64,000 nucleotides of DNA from Nemertoderma westbladi (lineage: Eukaryota; Xenacoelomorpha; Nemertodermatida; Nemertodermatidae), in contig JAUCBJ010001286.1 in the NCBI GenBank assembly GCA_032718475.1, forward strand, positions 1 to 64,000, in the 5' to 3' direction. Made by a program: the position numbers and the translations under genes. Shown here piece by piece: positions 21,870 to 34,400 of this stretch; position 1 is the stretch's first letter, and each line of letters begins with the position of its first letter. Below the pieces are notes generated by a model. That model saw only the letters and a program-made list of their open reading frames with translations, was not told the DNA's origin and made no database searches.

Positions 21870-24008
21870 TCTAATCTAATCCACTTGTTCACATAATCTA
21901 TCTAACTCATAATTACTGTAAATCTTATTTTGCCGTATATTTTATTAATCTTATTTTAACTTCAGTTTTTTTTTACCGCTTTTTATTTTTATTGAATTTC
22001 TACCGTTTTACTTTACTACTTATTTTATTTAATTTTCCCATTGGTTAAAAATTGTATATCGTATTTCCCCAGTTGCCCTATTTTTACTCACATGCTATGC
22101 AATCTGTTATGCATTAATCTTTTATCTTCATGTATTTGTATCGTTTTACTATTGTACTGTATCTGTTTTATTTAATTATCCATTCTCAGTTGTTTTTCTT
22201 ACCTTTTTTTTAATGAATTTGTACTGTTTTACTTTACTTTTGTAGGCCTACCTAATTTATTTTATTTTCCAGTAGTTATACAATGTATGTATATCGATCG
22301 TATTGTTATGCTGTCACACATTCCGGAATCACAGTTCTCTGTTGTTCTATTTTACTCACATGTTGTGCAATCCCACTTTAATTATTATCTACCACTGCGT
22401 TGTACATTATATAGCCAATAATCTTATTCTGTTAACACCGTATAGATTACTTTTATGCCATTAATTTTTATTTATTTTATCTAGATAGTCCACGTGATAT
22501 ATAAACTTTTATTTACTTTGCGCCATTTTATTGTATTATGGAGACATGCCGTAAATGCTAAATGTATGTTGCATTCTACCTTATTGTGTGGTTTAAATGT
22601 TTTGAGTAATTTTTATATTTTTAAAGTTTAATTTCCGCGTACATATCGTGATTTATGGGACCCTATAAGTTCTCAACTTTCTTGTTCCTGTAACTTTTAA
22701 TAATAATAATAATAATAATAATATTTTCAGAAGTTGTAACCTGCTTTTTGGAATCAGCATGGCCGATTACGTGAAAAAAATCGAGCAGAATTTTTGTGCC
22801 GTACTTTTATAGGAAAATAGGCCTACCGCTATTTTTCAAAATATTTTTCAAAAAAACAACTGTTTTTTTTCGTAGAAAATGTTATTATAGATGAACAATG
22901 CAAAACTAAAAAACTGCTCGAATTTTTTTATTGCGCACACTACTATGTAGCTTTCAGTTGATACCAAAAACTTACAAATTGGTTGAAAAATGGCGACGGA
23001 GATGTGTTTTAAAAATGAAAAAATACAATTCCGAGATAATTGCCTTTAAGTTTGAACCTTCCCACACAAAATCTGTCTGTTAATATGTGTGAATGTCTGT
23101 CAATATATATATATAGCAACACGAGGCCACAAAACAATGCTAAGATTTTTGCTATGGCGGTTTTGCTGGTCGCCGATTTCATTTCTGAGGTCAGATTTCA
23201 CTTTTAATGAAAACTAGGTAGTCTGTTTGTCTGTCTGTCGGTCTTTCTGGCAATCCGTCAATCTGTCCGTCAAATATAAGAAAAGGGTACACCATTTAGC
23301 TAAACGTATAGTTATATGGGTTTTCCTGGTCGCATAATTAATTTCAAGTGTCAGATTTACCATTTGATGACTACCAAATTGTCTGTTTGACTATTAGGCT
23401 GTCGGTTATATTTTGACGGACAGACTGACAGGCATACGGACAGAAAAGACGAGGCGAAATTTAAATACGGATAGGCCTATCAGAAATGAAGTCACGGACC
23501 GAGAAAACCAATTTAGGAAATTTGTTAGACAAGTACTGTAGTACAGTATGTTTTATATTGTTTTGTAGACATTCTGACGGACAGGCCGACAGTAAACAGA
23601 CAGACAGACAAATCTTTATTTATAATATATAATTTATAATAATTATATTAAAATATTTATTTATTTTATTTTTACAACAAAGGTTACGCAGGTTACTGCG
23701 ATATTATAATATATTTCTTCAGGACCTGGATAAGCCTACCATTTGTGTTTTTGTATCATTATTAGTATTCAAATATAAATCAAAACTTGTAGGCCCACCA
23801 TTTCCTCACGATGTCGATAATATGTCAATGTGTAATATTAGGCCTATTTATTTATATATTTACAATTAGTCATTATTTTCATTTGTAGGTCTAACATTAC
23901 TTCACTGAAAGTGTTCTGAAATATTATTGTGGTAATCTTTACCAATTCATCTGAGTGATATTATATAACTTTGCAATATATAAACTGCAGCCATATTATT
24001 CGAATAGC
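21870..24008. other. Intergenic, upstream of the STAG gene
   Basis: LINE 3' flank, then a (TAA)n microsatellite at about 22698-22722. Scattered GACAGACAG / CTGTCTGTC runs lie at about 23220-23275, 23395-23445 and 23570-23612. No gene was recognised. A possible splice acceptor (CTGCAG at 23985-23990) lies 18 bp before the STAG ATG, in an open frame back to TGA at 23952. Confidence 0.4.
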
Positions 24009-27000
24009 ATGGCTATTGCCCATGCCAACAGAGAAGGAGCACTGAAGGACATGTTTGATATGTTGATGTCGAAGAAGGGAGCCTCAGTACCCATTGTTGA
24101 TGATTGGATTGACAGATATAGAGAGATGAAAGAATTTGCCGTCATTGAATTATTAAATTTGTTTATTCATAGTTGCGGATGTAAAGGGTCAATTACTTAT
24201 GAGATGTTTTCTGCTGCTGAGTCACTCGATGTTTTAGTTGAACAAATGGTGTTGGAGTTTGACGATGTTGCTGATTATCCAATTATTCGAAGTGCAATGG
24301 AATGGAAGCGATTTAAATCTTCATTTACCAACTTCTCAGAGGCCATAGTTAAACAATGCGAGAATGCTATTATTTTCGACAACTATTTAATGCCAACAGT
24401 AACAGGATTTCTCATTTGCTTAAGTAATTCACATGTGAGAGCTTTTCGGCATACAGGAACATTAGCTGCTAACAAGTTTGTAACTGGTCTTGTAAAGACC
24501 ACGTCAACTATCGCTTCTAAAGTATCCAAAATATGTCAGCAGTTGGATACTGAGTTAGTTAAACCATCAAATAAGAGATCATCTGCACGAATGGAGAGCT
24601 TGATGACCACCAAATCGGCTTTACTGGAAAAACTCAACAAAGTCGGTGATCTAGTTGACCCTTTAATTAACAAAATATTTATTGGTAGATACAGAGATGT
24701 GCACCATGAAATTCGTGTTTTATGCATCGCTGAGCTTGGCCATTGGATTAAGCTATGTCCTGCATTTTACTTAAATGACAGCTTCCTTCGTTATCTAGGT
24801 TGGTGTCTCTCCGATAGACACTCTGAAGTGAGACTCAAGTCAATTGCGAATTTGTCAAATTTGTACTCATCATCTGATAATAAAGCTGTATGGAACGATT
24901 TCATGGGGAAATTCAAAGCACGCATATTATCAATGGCTCTTGATAAAACACAGGAAGTTGCCATACATGCTTTGAATTTGGTTTTAAAAATAGTTGCTGA
25001 TAATCCTGAAATGATCACTGATGATGAATGCCAAAATATATATCAACTAGTGTTTTGCAACAGCAGATCATTATCGAGGGCAGCTGCAAAAGTTGTTTAT
25101 GAAAAATTGAAGCTTCAGCATAATGATGACATGGAAGACAAGGATAAAGGAATTGCATATCTTCTGAAGGATTTGATCAATTTTTTTATGGATCTTGATA
25201 TGCATGAGACTACTGCATATTTTGTCGATGCATTTTGGGACTTAGACATATTTCAGCATTGGGATATCATCACTGATTTGTTACAATATCAGAATTACAC
25301 TGATAGTGAAGATGATAATAGTCTTTCTGAGAAAGAGCAAGCGGTCCTAGTTGATATGATGTTGTGTAGTATTCGGCAAACAGTTACAGGGAATTCACCA
25401 GAGGGTCGGCCAGTTTCCAAGAAAGTGAAAGCTAAAGAACAAGGTCTTGCTTGCGATGAAAAACGTGATGTCACCTCTCATTTTATTAAACTGGTTCCTA
25501 ATCTTTTGAGATCATTTATGGAAGCACCAGAACAGATTATGCATTTGCTGCAAATTGCTCAATATTTCCAGCTGGATGTCTATGCAGAGAATCGACAAGA
25601 GAAGTATCTCGATCAGCTGCTCAATGTACTAGGGGAAATAAGTACATTTCACAAGAATGTTGATATTCAAAAACAGGTAGCAAAGACATTCCATCATATT
25701 TGCAGTGAGGAATTTATATTATATCATAAGGGCAAAGCTTTTATTGATCGAATTTTAGACTGCATTTGTTTGGAATTTCGAGATGCTTGGTGTGAAGTAA
25801 CTTCTCAAGAGGAACCAACGCAAGCATTAATATATAAACGGCTGAAAGCAATCCAATCTATTGATGCATTCTATCTTTACTTTGACATATCAAAACAAGA
25901 TATCTATCCTACCTTGTTCAGGATATTATGTCTTATTTCGGAAGAGATGAATATCATCCCAGAGAATATCGCTGTGCATGCTCTTTCATCCATGCAAACA
26001 TGTCTCATTTACAGAATATGCAATTATATCGAGTTATCTGATGACAATATAAAGGCTGAATTATGGAATGATTGTACTTGTGTTCTAGAACGTTGTGTTA
26101 ATTTATCTTGCAGTCATCCATGGAAGATTATTCAGGAAGAGTCATTCCTTTTGGTTTGTGAGGTTTTGCTTTATTTTGCCGCACAGCCTAGTATTGTCAG
26201 TCCAGTTTCACATCAACCCTACATACCACCAAACAACCACATGTCTCGTCTTGCAAAATTTGTTGATGTTGTCATCTTTGAAGATGAAGTTGTTGCTGTG
26301 AAAGCTCCTCACAATCATGTTGTGGAGATGCGTCGAAAGTTTTTGCTTGCTTCATTTTGCAAGTTGATATCTTTCAATGTATTGCCTGTCAAATATGCAA
26401 TTTTTGTGTTTCAACGATATTGTGGGACTTATGGTGATATAATAAAAGACACTATTGTGGAATGTCTTTCCTTCGATCATGTGAGATGCTCAAAAACTCT
26501 TGGTAGATCGATTCAGTATTTGTTTACTGACTATTTGCAACAGTACAAAAAACCATGCCTTGAACGCAACAAGAGGATCTATGAGAAAGTGATTACATTG
26601 GGGCGTGAGTTTATTAATCTTCTAGAAACTGCGGATATTATTGGATCTGTTATTAACTCTCGGGAATCCATTGCAGCCATTCATACAGAAGGTATTATAT
26701 TTGCATTTAATCGCTCTGAAACTGGAACGGACTATCACAATATCAGTTACCTTGCTATTCTTTCCAGCTTAGGTTCCAGTGTGTTGAACCAAGACAGAGA
26801 TAGCTTGAAAAACTTCCTAGAAAATGCCATTCCTGAGGACATTAACCTAGACAGCAATATTGTATCAGAAGAGCAAAGCCTGTTATTGCATTACTTTGAA
26901 TTCCTCAATGTTGATCACAAACGTCTACAATTAAATGCTGGTGCAGCTGCTGCTACTAAAGCTACAAAGGAAATGCAACCTCCGCGAGAGCCAAAGAAGG

Positions 27001-29039
27001 CAAACATTGGAAATAAATTAAAAAGACGAGTCAAACGACCTTTAGATTTTGTTGTTGTGCCTGGTGGGGAACACAATGGAAGTTTCAATGATGATGATGA
27101 CGTTGTCACTTCTATTAGCCAAGCTTCGTATCAATCATCGAAATATTCTAGTCAAAGAAAGCGAGTTATCATTCATAAAGAGAAAACAAATAATTTGAAT
27201 TTACCTTTGAATGAAAGTAGATCTGCATCAGAAGCGAGTCTGGATAATATCACATTTGTGGCTGAAGAAATTGACCGTTTGTCACTGATAAATGAGGATC
27301 GTGGGATAGAGAATCCCATTATCCATTCATTAAGTCCTGAGTTTATTAACACCCCTAGATTAGATGTAAATATGGAGAGCAGTCAACATGTCAAACTTTC
27401 AAGTACAAATATTCAACGCAGTCCACAATATCCAGAGGATCAATCTTGTGATCTGGATAACCACAGCTCTGTTCCCATAGAACCCTTGGAGGAGAGTTGC
27501 AACCAACTGAGCGAACAAAGAGCTAGCATATTCACTGAGGAGAGATTCAACCCGGAATGCAACCCACTCAATCAGGAAAGAGTCTTCCCAGAGTACAGCC
27601 AATTCAGCCAGCAGGGAGCCGGCCGTGAGTACATCCAACTCAGCCAGCAGAGATCCAACCCATATTCCAGCCAACTCAGCCAGCAGAGATCCAACCCAAG
27701 GTCCAGCCAACTCAGCCAGCAGAGATCCAACCCAAGGTCCAGCCAACTCAGCCAGCAGAGATCCAACCCAAGGTCCAGCCAACTCAGCCAGCAGAGATCC
27801 AACCCAGAATACAGCCCACTCAGCCAGCAGAGATCAAACCTAAGGTCCAGCCAACTCAGCCAGGAACGATCAAACCCAAGCTCCAGCCAACTCAGCCAGG
27901 AGAGATCAAACCCAAGGTCCAGCCAACTCAGCCAACAGAGATCCAACCCAGAATACAGCCAACTCAGCCAGCAGAGATCAAACCTAAGGTCCAGCCAACT
28001 CAGTCAGCAGAAATCCAACCCAGAATACAGCCAACTCAGTCAGCAGAGATCCAACCCAGAATACAGCCAACTCAGCCAGCATAGATCAAACCCAAATTCC
28101 AGCCAACTCAATCAGCAGAGATTCAACTCAGAGTCCAGCCAACTCAATCAGGAACAGTACATATCGTACTCTAACTCTAGCCAAGAGAAAACCTTTCAAA
28201 AGTTAAGTGAACCAATCCAGGAGATACCCATACCATTGACCATTAAAAATATTCAACAAAGTTCACCATATGCAGAAATGCTCAGTCCGATTGCTGAGAT
28301 TAGTCCTGGGTGTAATATAGTGGGAGATATAAGTCAACAACATACATCCATTGAACAACATACAGTCGATAGTCAAGATGGGGTCGAAAATGCAGATGGA
28401 TTAGGTAGCGAAGTATGTATTGCAGGTCAAGGCGATGTCGGTAGTGGAAGTAGTGTCGGCAGTTCAAACGATACGAGCGTTACAGATGGTGAAAATTCTG
28501 TAGAAGCTTCTTGTAGTGATGGCACTCTCTACAGTGTCAAAGATGGTAACCACAAACTCCCAAACTTGTGGGAAGAACCAGAAGTGCCGAGTAGCAACAG
28601 CCAACAAGTTTATGTTGACCCAGTTTGTAAGGAATCGGGAATTCCTCTAACATCCTCGCCGGTATCCAAGAAATCCCGTTGGTCCGTTGGCATCCAGGGT
28701 CCGTTACGCTCATTGGGTGGTGGTCCCCAACGAATGAGATCGCGACAGAAACGCCTAACTTTTTCCACGGTGTTGGAGGATGCAAGTATATCATGTGACC
28801 AAGTAGTGTCAGATCATTCGGCCCTGAGTCAGCCAAGACTCCCAACCGGATACACTCCTAATTTCTTTGAGTCTACACGAGTCGATGAGTCTCCTAGCTA
28901 CATGGTTGGACTAACCCGTAATACCCCCAGGAATGCCAGGGGTGCCCAACAATCGATGGGGATGATGAGATTGATGCCTTTGGATGAGCATCTCAGTGTC
29001 ATTGAGGATGAACAAGGATTCTATTCTAATAGGAATTAA
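24009..29039 (+). CDS. STAG: Cohesin subunit SA/STAG homologue, single exon, with SQ-rich C-terminal repeat
   Basis: A 1676-residue protein if started at the first ATG. STAG/SA proteins bind the kleisin of the cohesin ring and control its loading, release and CTCF/shugoshin contacts in the nucleus. The family pattern is clear: VDDWIDRYR and HSCGCKGSIT near the N-terminus; TVTGFLICLSNSHVRAFRHT (about 118-137); the stromalin domain (RYRDVHHEIRVLCIAELGHW, LRYLGWCLSDRHSEVRLKSI) around 210-285; and a helical-repeat body to about residue 990. A C-terminal NFFESTRVDES echoes the end of animal STAGs. It is about 400 residues longer than typical STAG1-3 because of a disordered tail with a 12-residue repeat (about 1190-1380). 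There is no intron in 5 kb and no disabling mutation, so it is probably functional. A divergent paralogue or retrogene is possible. Confidence 0.9.
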   Translation: MAIAHANREGALKDMFDMLMSKKGASVPIVDDWIDRYREMKEFAVIELLNLFIHSCGCKGSITYEMFSAAESLDVLVEQMVLEFDDVADYPIIRSAMEWKRFKSSFTNFSEAIVKQCENAIIFDNYLMPTVTGFLICLSNSHVRAFRHTGTLAANKFVTGLVKTTSTIASKVSKICQQLDTELVKPSNKRSSARMESLMTTKSALLEKLNKVGDLVDPLINKIFIGRYRDVHHEIRVLCIAELGHWIKLCPAFYLNDSFLRYLGWCLSDRHSEVRLKSIANLSNLYSSSDNKAVWNDFMGKFKARILSMALDKTQEVAIHALNLVLKIVADNPEMITDDECQNIYQLVFCNSRSLSRAAAKVVYEKLKLQHNDDMEDKDKGIAYLLKDLINFFMDLDMHETTAYFVDAFWDLDIFQHWDIITDLLQYQNYTDSEDDNSLSEKEQAVLVDMMLCSIRQTVTGNSPEGRPVSKKVKAKEQGLACDEKRDVTSHFIKLVPNLLRSFMEAPEQIMHLLQIAQYFQLDVYAENRQEKYLDQLLNVLGEISTFHKNVDIQKQVAKTFHHICSEEFILYHKGKAFIDRILDCICLEFRDAWCEVTSQEEPTQALIYKRLKAIQSIDAFYLYFDISKQDIYPTLFRILCLISEEMNIIPENIAVHALSSMQTCLIYRICNYIELSDDNIKAELWNDCTCVLERCVNLSCSHPWKIIQEESFLLVCEVLLYFAAQPSIVSPVSHQPYIPPNNHMSRLAKFVDVVIFEDEVVAVKAPHNHVVEMRRKFLLASFCKLISFNVLPVKYAIFVFQRYCGTYGDIIKDTIVECLSFDHVRCSKTLGRSIQYLFTDYLQQYKKPCLERNKRIYEKVITLGREFINLLETADIIGSVINSRESIAAIHTEGIIFAFNRSETGTDYHNISYLAILSSLGSSVLNQDRDSLKNFLENAIPEDINLDSNIVSEEQSLLLHYFEFLNVDHKRLQLNAGAAAATKATKEMQPPREPKKANIGNKLKRRVKRPLDFVVVPGGEHNGSFNDDDDVVTSISQASYQSSKYSSQRKRVIIHKEKTNNLNLPLNESRSASEASLDNITFVAEEIDRLSLINEDRGIENPIIHSLSPEFINTPRLDVNMESSQHVKLSSTNIQRSPQYPEDQSCDLDNHSSVPIEPLEESCNQLSEQRASIFTEERFNPECNPLNQERVFPEYSQFSQQGAGREYIQLSQQRSNPYSSQLSQQRSNPRSSQLSQQRSNPRSSQLSQQRSNPRSSQLSQQRSNPEYSPLSQQRSNLRSSQLSQERSNPSSSQLSQERSNPRSSQLSQQRSNPEYSQLSQQRSNLRSSQLSQQKSNPEYSQLSQQRSNPEYSQLSQHRSNPNSSQLNQQRFNSESSQLNQEQYISYSNSSQEKTFQKLSEPIQEIPIPLTIKNIQQSSPYAEMLSPIAEISPGCNIVGDISQQHTSIEQHTVDSQDGVENADGLGSEVCIAGQGDVGSGSSVGSSNDTSVTDGENSVEASCSDGTLYSVKDGNHKLPNLWEEPEVPSSNSQQVYVDPVCKESGIPLTSSPVSKKSRWSVGIQGPLRSLGGGPQRMRSRQKRLTFSTVLEDASISCDQVVSDHSALSQPRLPTGYTPNFFESTRVDESPSYMVGLTRNTPRNARGAQQSMGMMRLMPLDEHLSVIEDEQGFYSNRN
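27583..28155 (+). repeat. 36-bp coding minisatellite (LSQQRSNPRSSQ repeat)
   Basis: About 15 units of 36 bp in frame within the STAG tail, consensus L-S-Q-[QE]-R-S-N-P-x-x-S-Q. Variants at positions 9-10 (RS, EY, NS, SS) recur in blocks, which suggests duplication of several units at a time. By my count about 29 Ser-Gln pairs fall in roughly 200 residues. Confidence 0.9.
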
Positions 29040-31444
29040 TTGATTGTTGATGTTTACTGATGTACTTACAGTATTTATTACCTTCAGTGTGTGGTACCCC
29101 TATATACTGTTCCCTGTACTATACTTTGGATGAATCGCAGCCATTTGAATTCATTTTGGTACCATGTTAATTTGGCTTGGCTTTCTTATAAAAAATTTGG
29201 TGAATTTTATACGAAAATGGTCCATTGCATTGGTTATGTTATTTTAACAGAAAATTTGTATAAAACGGTTTAATACTTATTGTTTATCTCACTGTAATAA
29301 TACTGTATGTAACACGAGCTGAGGATTATATGAAGTAAAACTTACATATTTATGTTGATATTGTAAAAATATATATATTCCACATCCATTCATCCATATT
29401 CGTCGGCATTCTACATTGTACAAGCAGCAGCGATGGACAGTCCAACGCTGCCACAACTCCTTGGAGACTTTTCTCGAATAAACTCAGGCTACATACTCCA
29501 AAGTTTAGCATTGGAGTAATCCGTGCTCCCCGGCACTCGCTAAAAGGTTATTAACGCACCCCCCCCCCCCCCCCCCCCCCCCCCCACCCCCCCCCTAACT
29601 ACCCCTTTAACACTATTTTAATTGAAAAACGTAGCGGTAAATCTCTTTTTTGTTTTCTGTTCGAGATTGACCATTTTTATTATTTCCATCTTTGATTGGT
29701 GATATGTTTAAGTTTTCAAATTAAATCACATACTCTATGGTATATAACTAAATTTATAGAGAACTCTGTTTAATCATTTCAGTTTCTTTAAGCCCTTGCG
29801 TCATATTATATACATCCCTTCAAGTAGGCGAGCCGTATATTATACTGTAGTTTCCAATCGGCTGAAATAATTATTTTATCATCATATTATTTACTAGTGA
29901 TATATTATGCAATAATTTAATGTGCTATCCCTACTGTATTGTTTATATATTGTATTAGGCCTACATATACACTACGATATAGACAGTGTACTGTAGTGTG
30001 TTATTTCCAGTGCACAATAAAACAGTAAACTGATTTATTATTCGCCTCAAGTTAAATGAAGTGTTTATAGTCTTTTGTACTATTCCGCTGCTATACTGCA
30101 GTTGTTGTTGTTCTGTGGTCAACTCTTATTGATTTTTTATGTTCCACTTTAAAAAGTATTACTTTTGGTTGAAATATATGTACACTATTTTTTACATACT
30201 GTAGTTTTTCTAAATTGTTTACGGTACTTTGGTTAATTATTAGATAATTTGTTAATAGTAATGGTAATTGTGTCTTTATTTTGTTTATATCAATATTACT
30301 GATACTTACTTACTTCCGTATACACACCCATTGGCCATTATACTCATATTCGATCGTGATCTGCTCTATCTATTTGAAAGGAATTACATTTTCTTTTCTT
30401 CTTACCTACAAACTGAAAGTGTTATTTCGCGATGTCTCGGTTTTCCTACTGTAGATACCGATGTTAAAGGCTGACGTGACCAACCGCGGTGCATTTCTGG
30501 CGAAATAAAAATACCCTCAACTTACAGAGTTGGGTTAAATTCCGGACAGACAATTATTTATTTATATTATTTATATTATATTACTATTTATTATTGAACT
30601 AACACATTTAATAATTAAAAATAATAAAAACATACACCGCTGCTTCCAATAATTTAAAATAAAATAGCAACAGAAATTACTATATTAAATATTAGAAAAA
30701 AATATTACAAACTTTGAACCACGAAAACCATTGTATGTCAATTAAACAATTGATCTAACTACAGTATTATTTACAATAATAAACAATATTGTGCGTAACA
30801 CATGTTAGCAATGCAATGCAGCATAAGCAATGTTAGTAATAACATTTAATAAAATAGGCCTAGGGTCTCGAGATAGGAGTTTCATATTTCCCACGTCTCC
30901 ACAGTTTATTCCGGATTTTGCAACGGAACTCAAGAGTAAAAATTGATCGCACCTCTCAAATGAGGCATAAAGGTAACATTGGTCATTCTTTTATAACTAT
31001 ATTGTTCAATGCATGTTAGTGTGAGTGTTAGTACTAATATTACTGTAGGTATATATGGTTTCTCATATAAATAAGAAAGTTTGTAACACTAATATACCAA
31101 CAGGCCCCAGGCCAAGCCAAGGCTAGACCAATCAACAATTTTATACCAAGCGTCAAGGCATATTAAATACTCAAAGTCACGAACAAAGCCGAACTGAACA
31201 GTAAATGTTTAGTTTAAACTATAAACATTAAGGTTATGACTTTTTACTCCGTGGCTTTGGCGATATGTTTCATTGTAGAACGTTCTAGAATATGGCATAT
31301 AAATGAGGCAGGCGTTTTTTAATACAATAAATTTTTACTCTTGATTTTTTAACATTTCCAACAATTTTGCCACACGTAAACAAACAAATGTCTACAACAA
31401 AACATTGAAAGTATTCATTTAAGCTGTTTCCTAGCAACGATTAT
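29040..31444. other. Intergenic between convergent STAG and scramblase genes
   Basis: It should hold both 3' UTRs. AATAAA-type signals on the plus strand occur at about 30016 and 30505, but neither can be tied to a transcript. A C tract lies at 29559-29595 (27 C, one A, 9 C). No gene was recognised. Confidence 0.4.
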
Positions 31445-34400
31445 TAATCTGTCTTCTCTGGCTCCCGTTCGAAGTACATAAAGTCCTATAATATAAAATA
31501 ATAGGTTAATAATAGGTTATGCGAAAGGCATTAATTAATCGGCTCATTCCTCCCCAGAGAGTCAAAGTCAAATGTGCAGGTTTCGTAAACCATGTACAGT
31601 CTGCATTCAGTAAATCATTAAATCCCCGGCCTCGCTTTGTAACCTGCACACTACTGTCGAGGTCGAGTGGTCCAGATCGCTACTTATTATCTTCACCTGT
31701 CTATAAAATGGAGATGAAATACGACTATTAATCAGTATAGGCCTACTGCACAGTTAGTTGTTAGTAGGCCAACAGTACGTGATCTTATTAGTAGTTAACC
31801 TCCGAATATACAATTTACAGTAGTACAGACCAAATCGGAATGGTCTGTACTGTACATATCCTTTCCCTACGTCTGTCCATAAAGTGTATTATCCAACATA
31901 CTGTAATTTTGTTACATTAATATAAATAAATCATTATTTACTTACAATTAGAAAAACTGCACCCATGAGTATAGCTTTCATTTTCACATCCAAATCCTTG
32001 GGAACTGAAATAGCAATTACAAAACATGAGAAACAGTTAGTTGTTAAGGTTCTACATTCTACGCAATCAAAATGGAGACGGAGGGGGGGGGAGGGGGGGG
32101 GGGGGGGGGGGGAGGGGGGAGAACTGGACGCAAAATCCGCCTTCGAATTAATATCCCGCCTCAATGTTAAATTCTCAATTTCGGGAAAGGAGCAAGTTTC
32201 AGTGGCACGTTATTTTAACCAAAACAATAAACTATACACAATAGAACAGGATACAGTTTTATTTTTGAGAGTAATCTGCTGTTATTTGCATCGAATTTCC
32301 CATGGTCGTTTTTCATGGTCATTGATAAGTGGTCGTGTTTTCTGTAACCTACAGTTTGGCGCCATCATTATGCAGTCGATAGGCGCACAGATGTTATCCT
32401 AATTTCGCTATCAAACCACTTCCATTTAGGATAGATGCCACAATGGAATGGGTTGGTATAGACTCGGCTTATATAGGCTACTCGGTATGCACTCTGTATA
32501 GACTCGGCTACTGTAGTTCCTTTAGTTATTAGGAAATACAGTAGGCCTAAACTGAGATTTGAGAAAATTGGTAAACCTTTTACTGGTATATATATACATT
32601 AGTTGTGTTCGTGTTCATCCTCCTACCTAATTCCAATTATTTAAACAAGTATGAATAAGTATATCCTAAGTATATCCTTCCTTTTGTAAAACAATGTCGA
32701 TAATTATTATTATCACAAGGAATTAGTGCTCTTACAATTCTACAGCATTTGTTCTTCAGCAGTTATTCATCATAATAAAGTAGCGATCTTACGACTTACT
32801 TCCGTCCCCCAACTGGTATTCACTTAGCTACCATTAAGGATGCAATGGCTGAGATGCGCCCTGACAAGTTGATTTTAAAGCATTCGTGACGAAACGAAAA
32901 CTATCCTGGTCCCCATGCTGGGATCGAACCCACGACATCCGAAAATATGTGAATCCAAGGCAACGGATATAACCACTACATCAAAGTGGGACATACAGTA
33001 CTATCGCAATGTATTACTACACTAAGGTGGAAGTAATCTTAAGCTTTCCTTCTTCAGCAGTTAATATAACAAAAACAATAAACGAATACCAATAGCTCGG
33101 GTTCACTATCATTTTTTATAGTAATAAGCTAATTATTTGTTCCGATTTTCTCTGGATCACCATAAACTGAGGTGTCATCTTGCCCAGCCCACCGGCAGCG
33201 CCAATTTATTTAATGATAAAATAAGCCCTTAAGTAAAATACCTCCGTAACTTACATTTCACTCCAAAATTATCAGCAGTGGTAAATAATTCTTTACCAAA
33301 CCCGCTGAACTTCTTCGCTATCTTTCCTATTCGTTTATCTGAGCCGCCATCCTTAAAGGAATAAACACTGAATGTTTTATCGCAACACCAAAACGCTCGG
33401 CACATACATAGCGGTCCCGATATCACCATTACAGGATTCCGTTCTCGGTCCAATACCTGAAATTTAACCGCGAAAATACTGCACCTAGAAAAGTTAAAAA
33501 ATATTTGTTTTGCATTAATTGCTTAAAATCGTAGCCTACAAAATTCGTTGTCTCATTTGGTAATTAGGATTAAATTGACCAGAAATATATTTCCTTTGTA
33601 GTGCAATGAATTTGTATCGGGTCGTGAAAAATCCTGTATAAAGTTCTATCACCCATGACATTTGCTAGATCATACGCATCTTCAAGGCCAGTGTCCTTTA
33701 AGATGCGTCTCAAGAAAGTCATTAAGGAGGCCATTGCCCCCAACGGAAGTATCTGTTTTTGAAGTTTGGTAGAAAGGCTTTCTTGTGGTGGTGGTAATAT
33801 CGGTTTTCACCATTGAATGATATTTTCATTATAAAACTGCACTTTACAACAACAATATTTATGGCCGATATTCATGACTCTCCGTTGTATAAAACAACAT
33901 TTTCTCAATTTGATGATTTTCACTTTTTTCATCACTAAATTCCCTACTACTTTTTATTTTTTACTCATTTGTCATCAAACATATACCAAAATGTTCAGGA
34001 GCTTTAGGGCTACAATCGTGAGTACTGGTTTTGTTAAACATGGTCATTTGGATCTCCAAGAACCGATTTTGTAACTGCTACCCTTTGTCTATCACCAACA
34101 TATCTAGGTCTATTTTGCCAAAGTCTTGAACGTTTAGTTTATTAAAGTTTATATATAAAAGCTTTATAAATAAAACAAAATATATTTGGGGTAATGGTCC
34201 TCTTTAATTCTATGGGACTTCCTAATACTGGACAGACTATTCCCCTTACTTATCCGAATGTCTTCACCTGACTTCCGGATCCATGATTCCAAATAGGCAT
34301 AGTAGCAGAAGTCATTCACATGATCAAGCAAGCCATCCCTGGAGCTTATGCCCTTCGTGCTGCCTCTTGCGTGCTTTCAAAGTGCAATGTTAAAATTTCG

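Noticed and set aside
23955-24008. GTG-initiated N-terminal extension of STAG
   Set aside because: GTG is not a usual animal start codon. The first ATG is at 24009, and the extra residues look like intron or UTR.
31965-32402. 145-codon plus-strand ORF with a poly-glycine run
   Set aside because: It is antisense to scramblase exon 5 and its glycines come from an intronic G tract.
32907-32992. Functional tRNA gene
   Set aside because: The acceptor stem pairs poorly and no clean anticodon arm forms. A SINE head is more likely.
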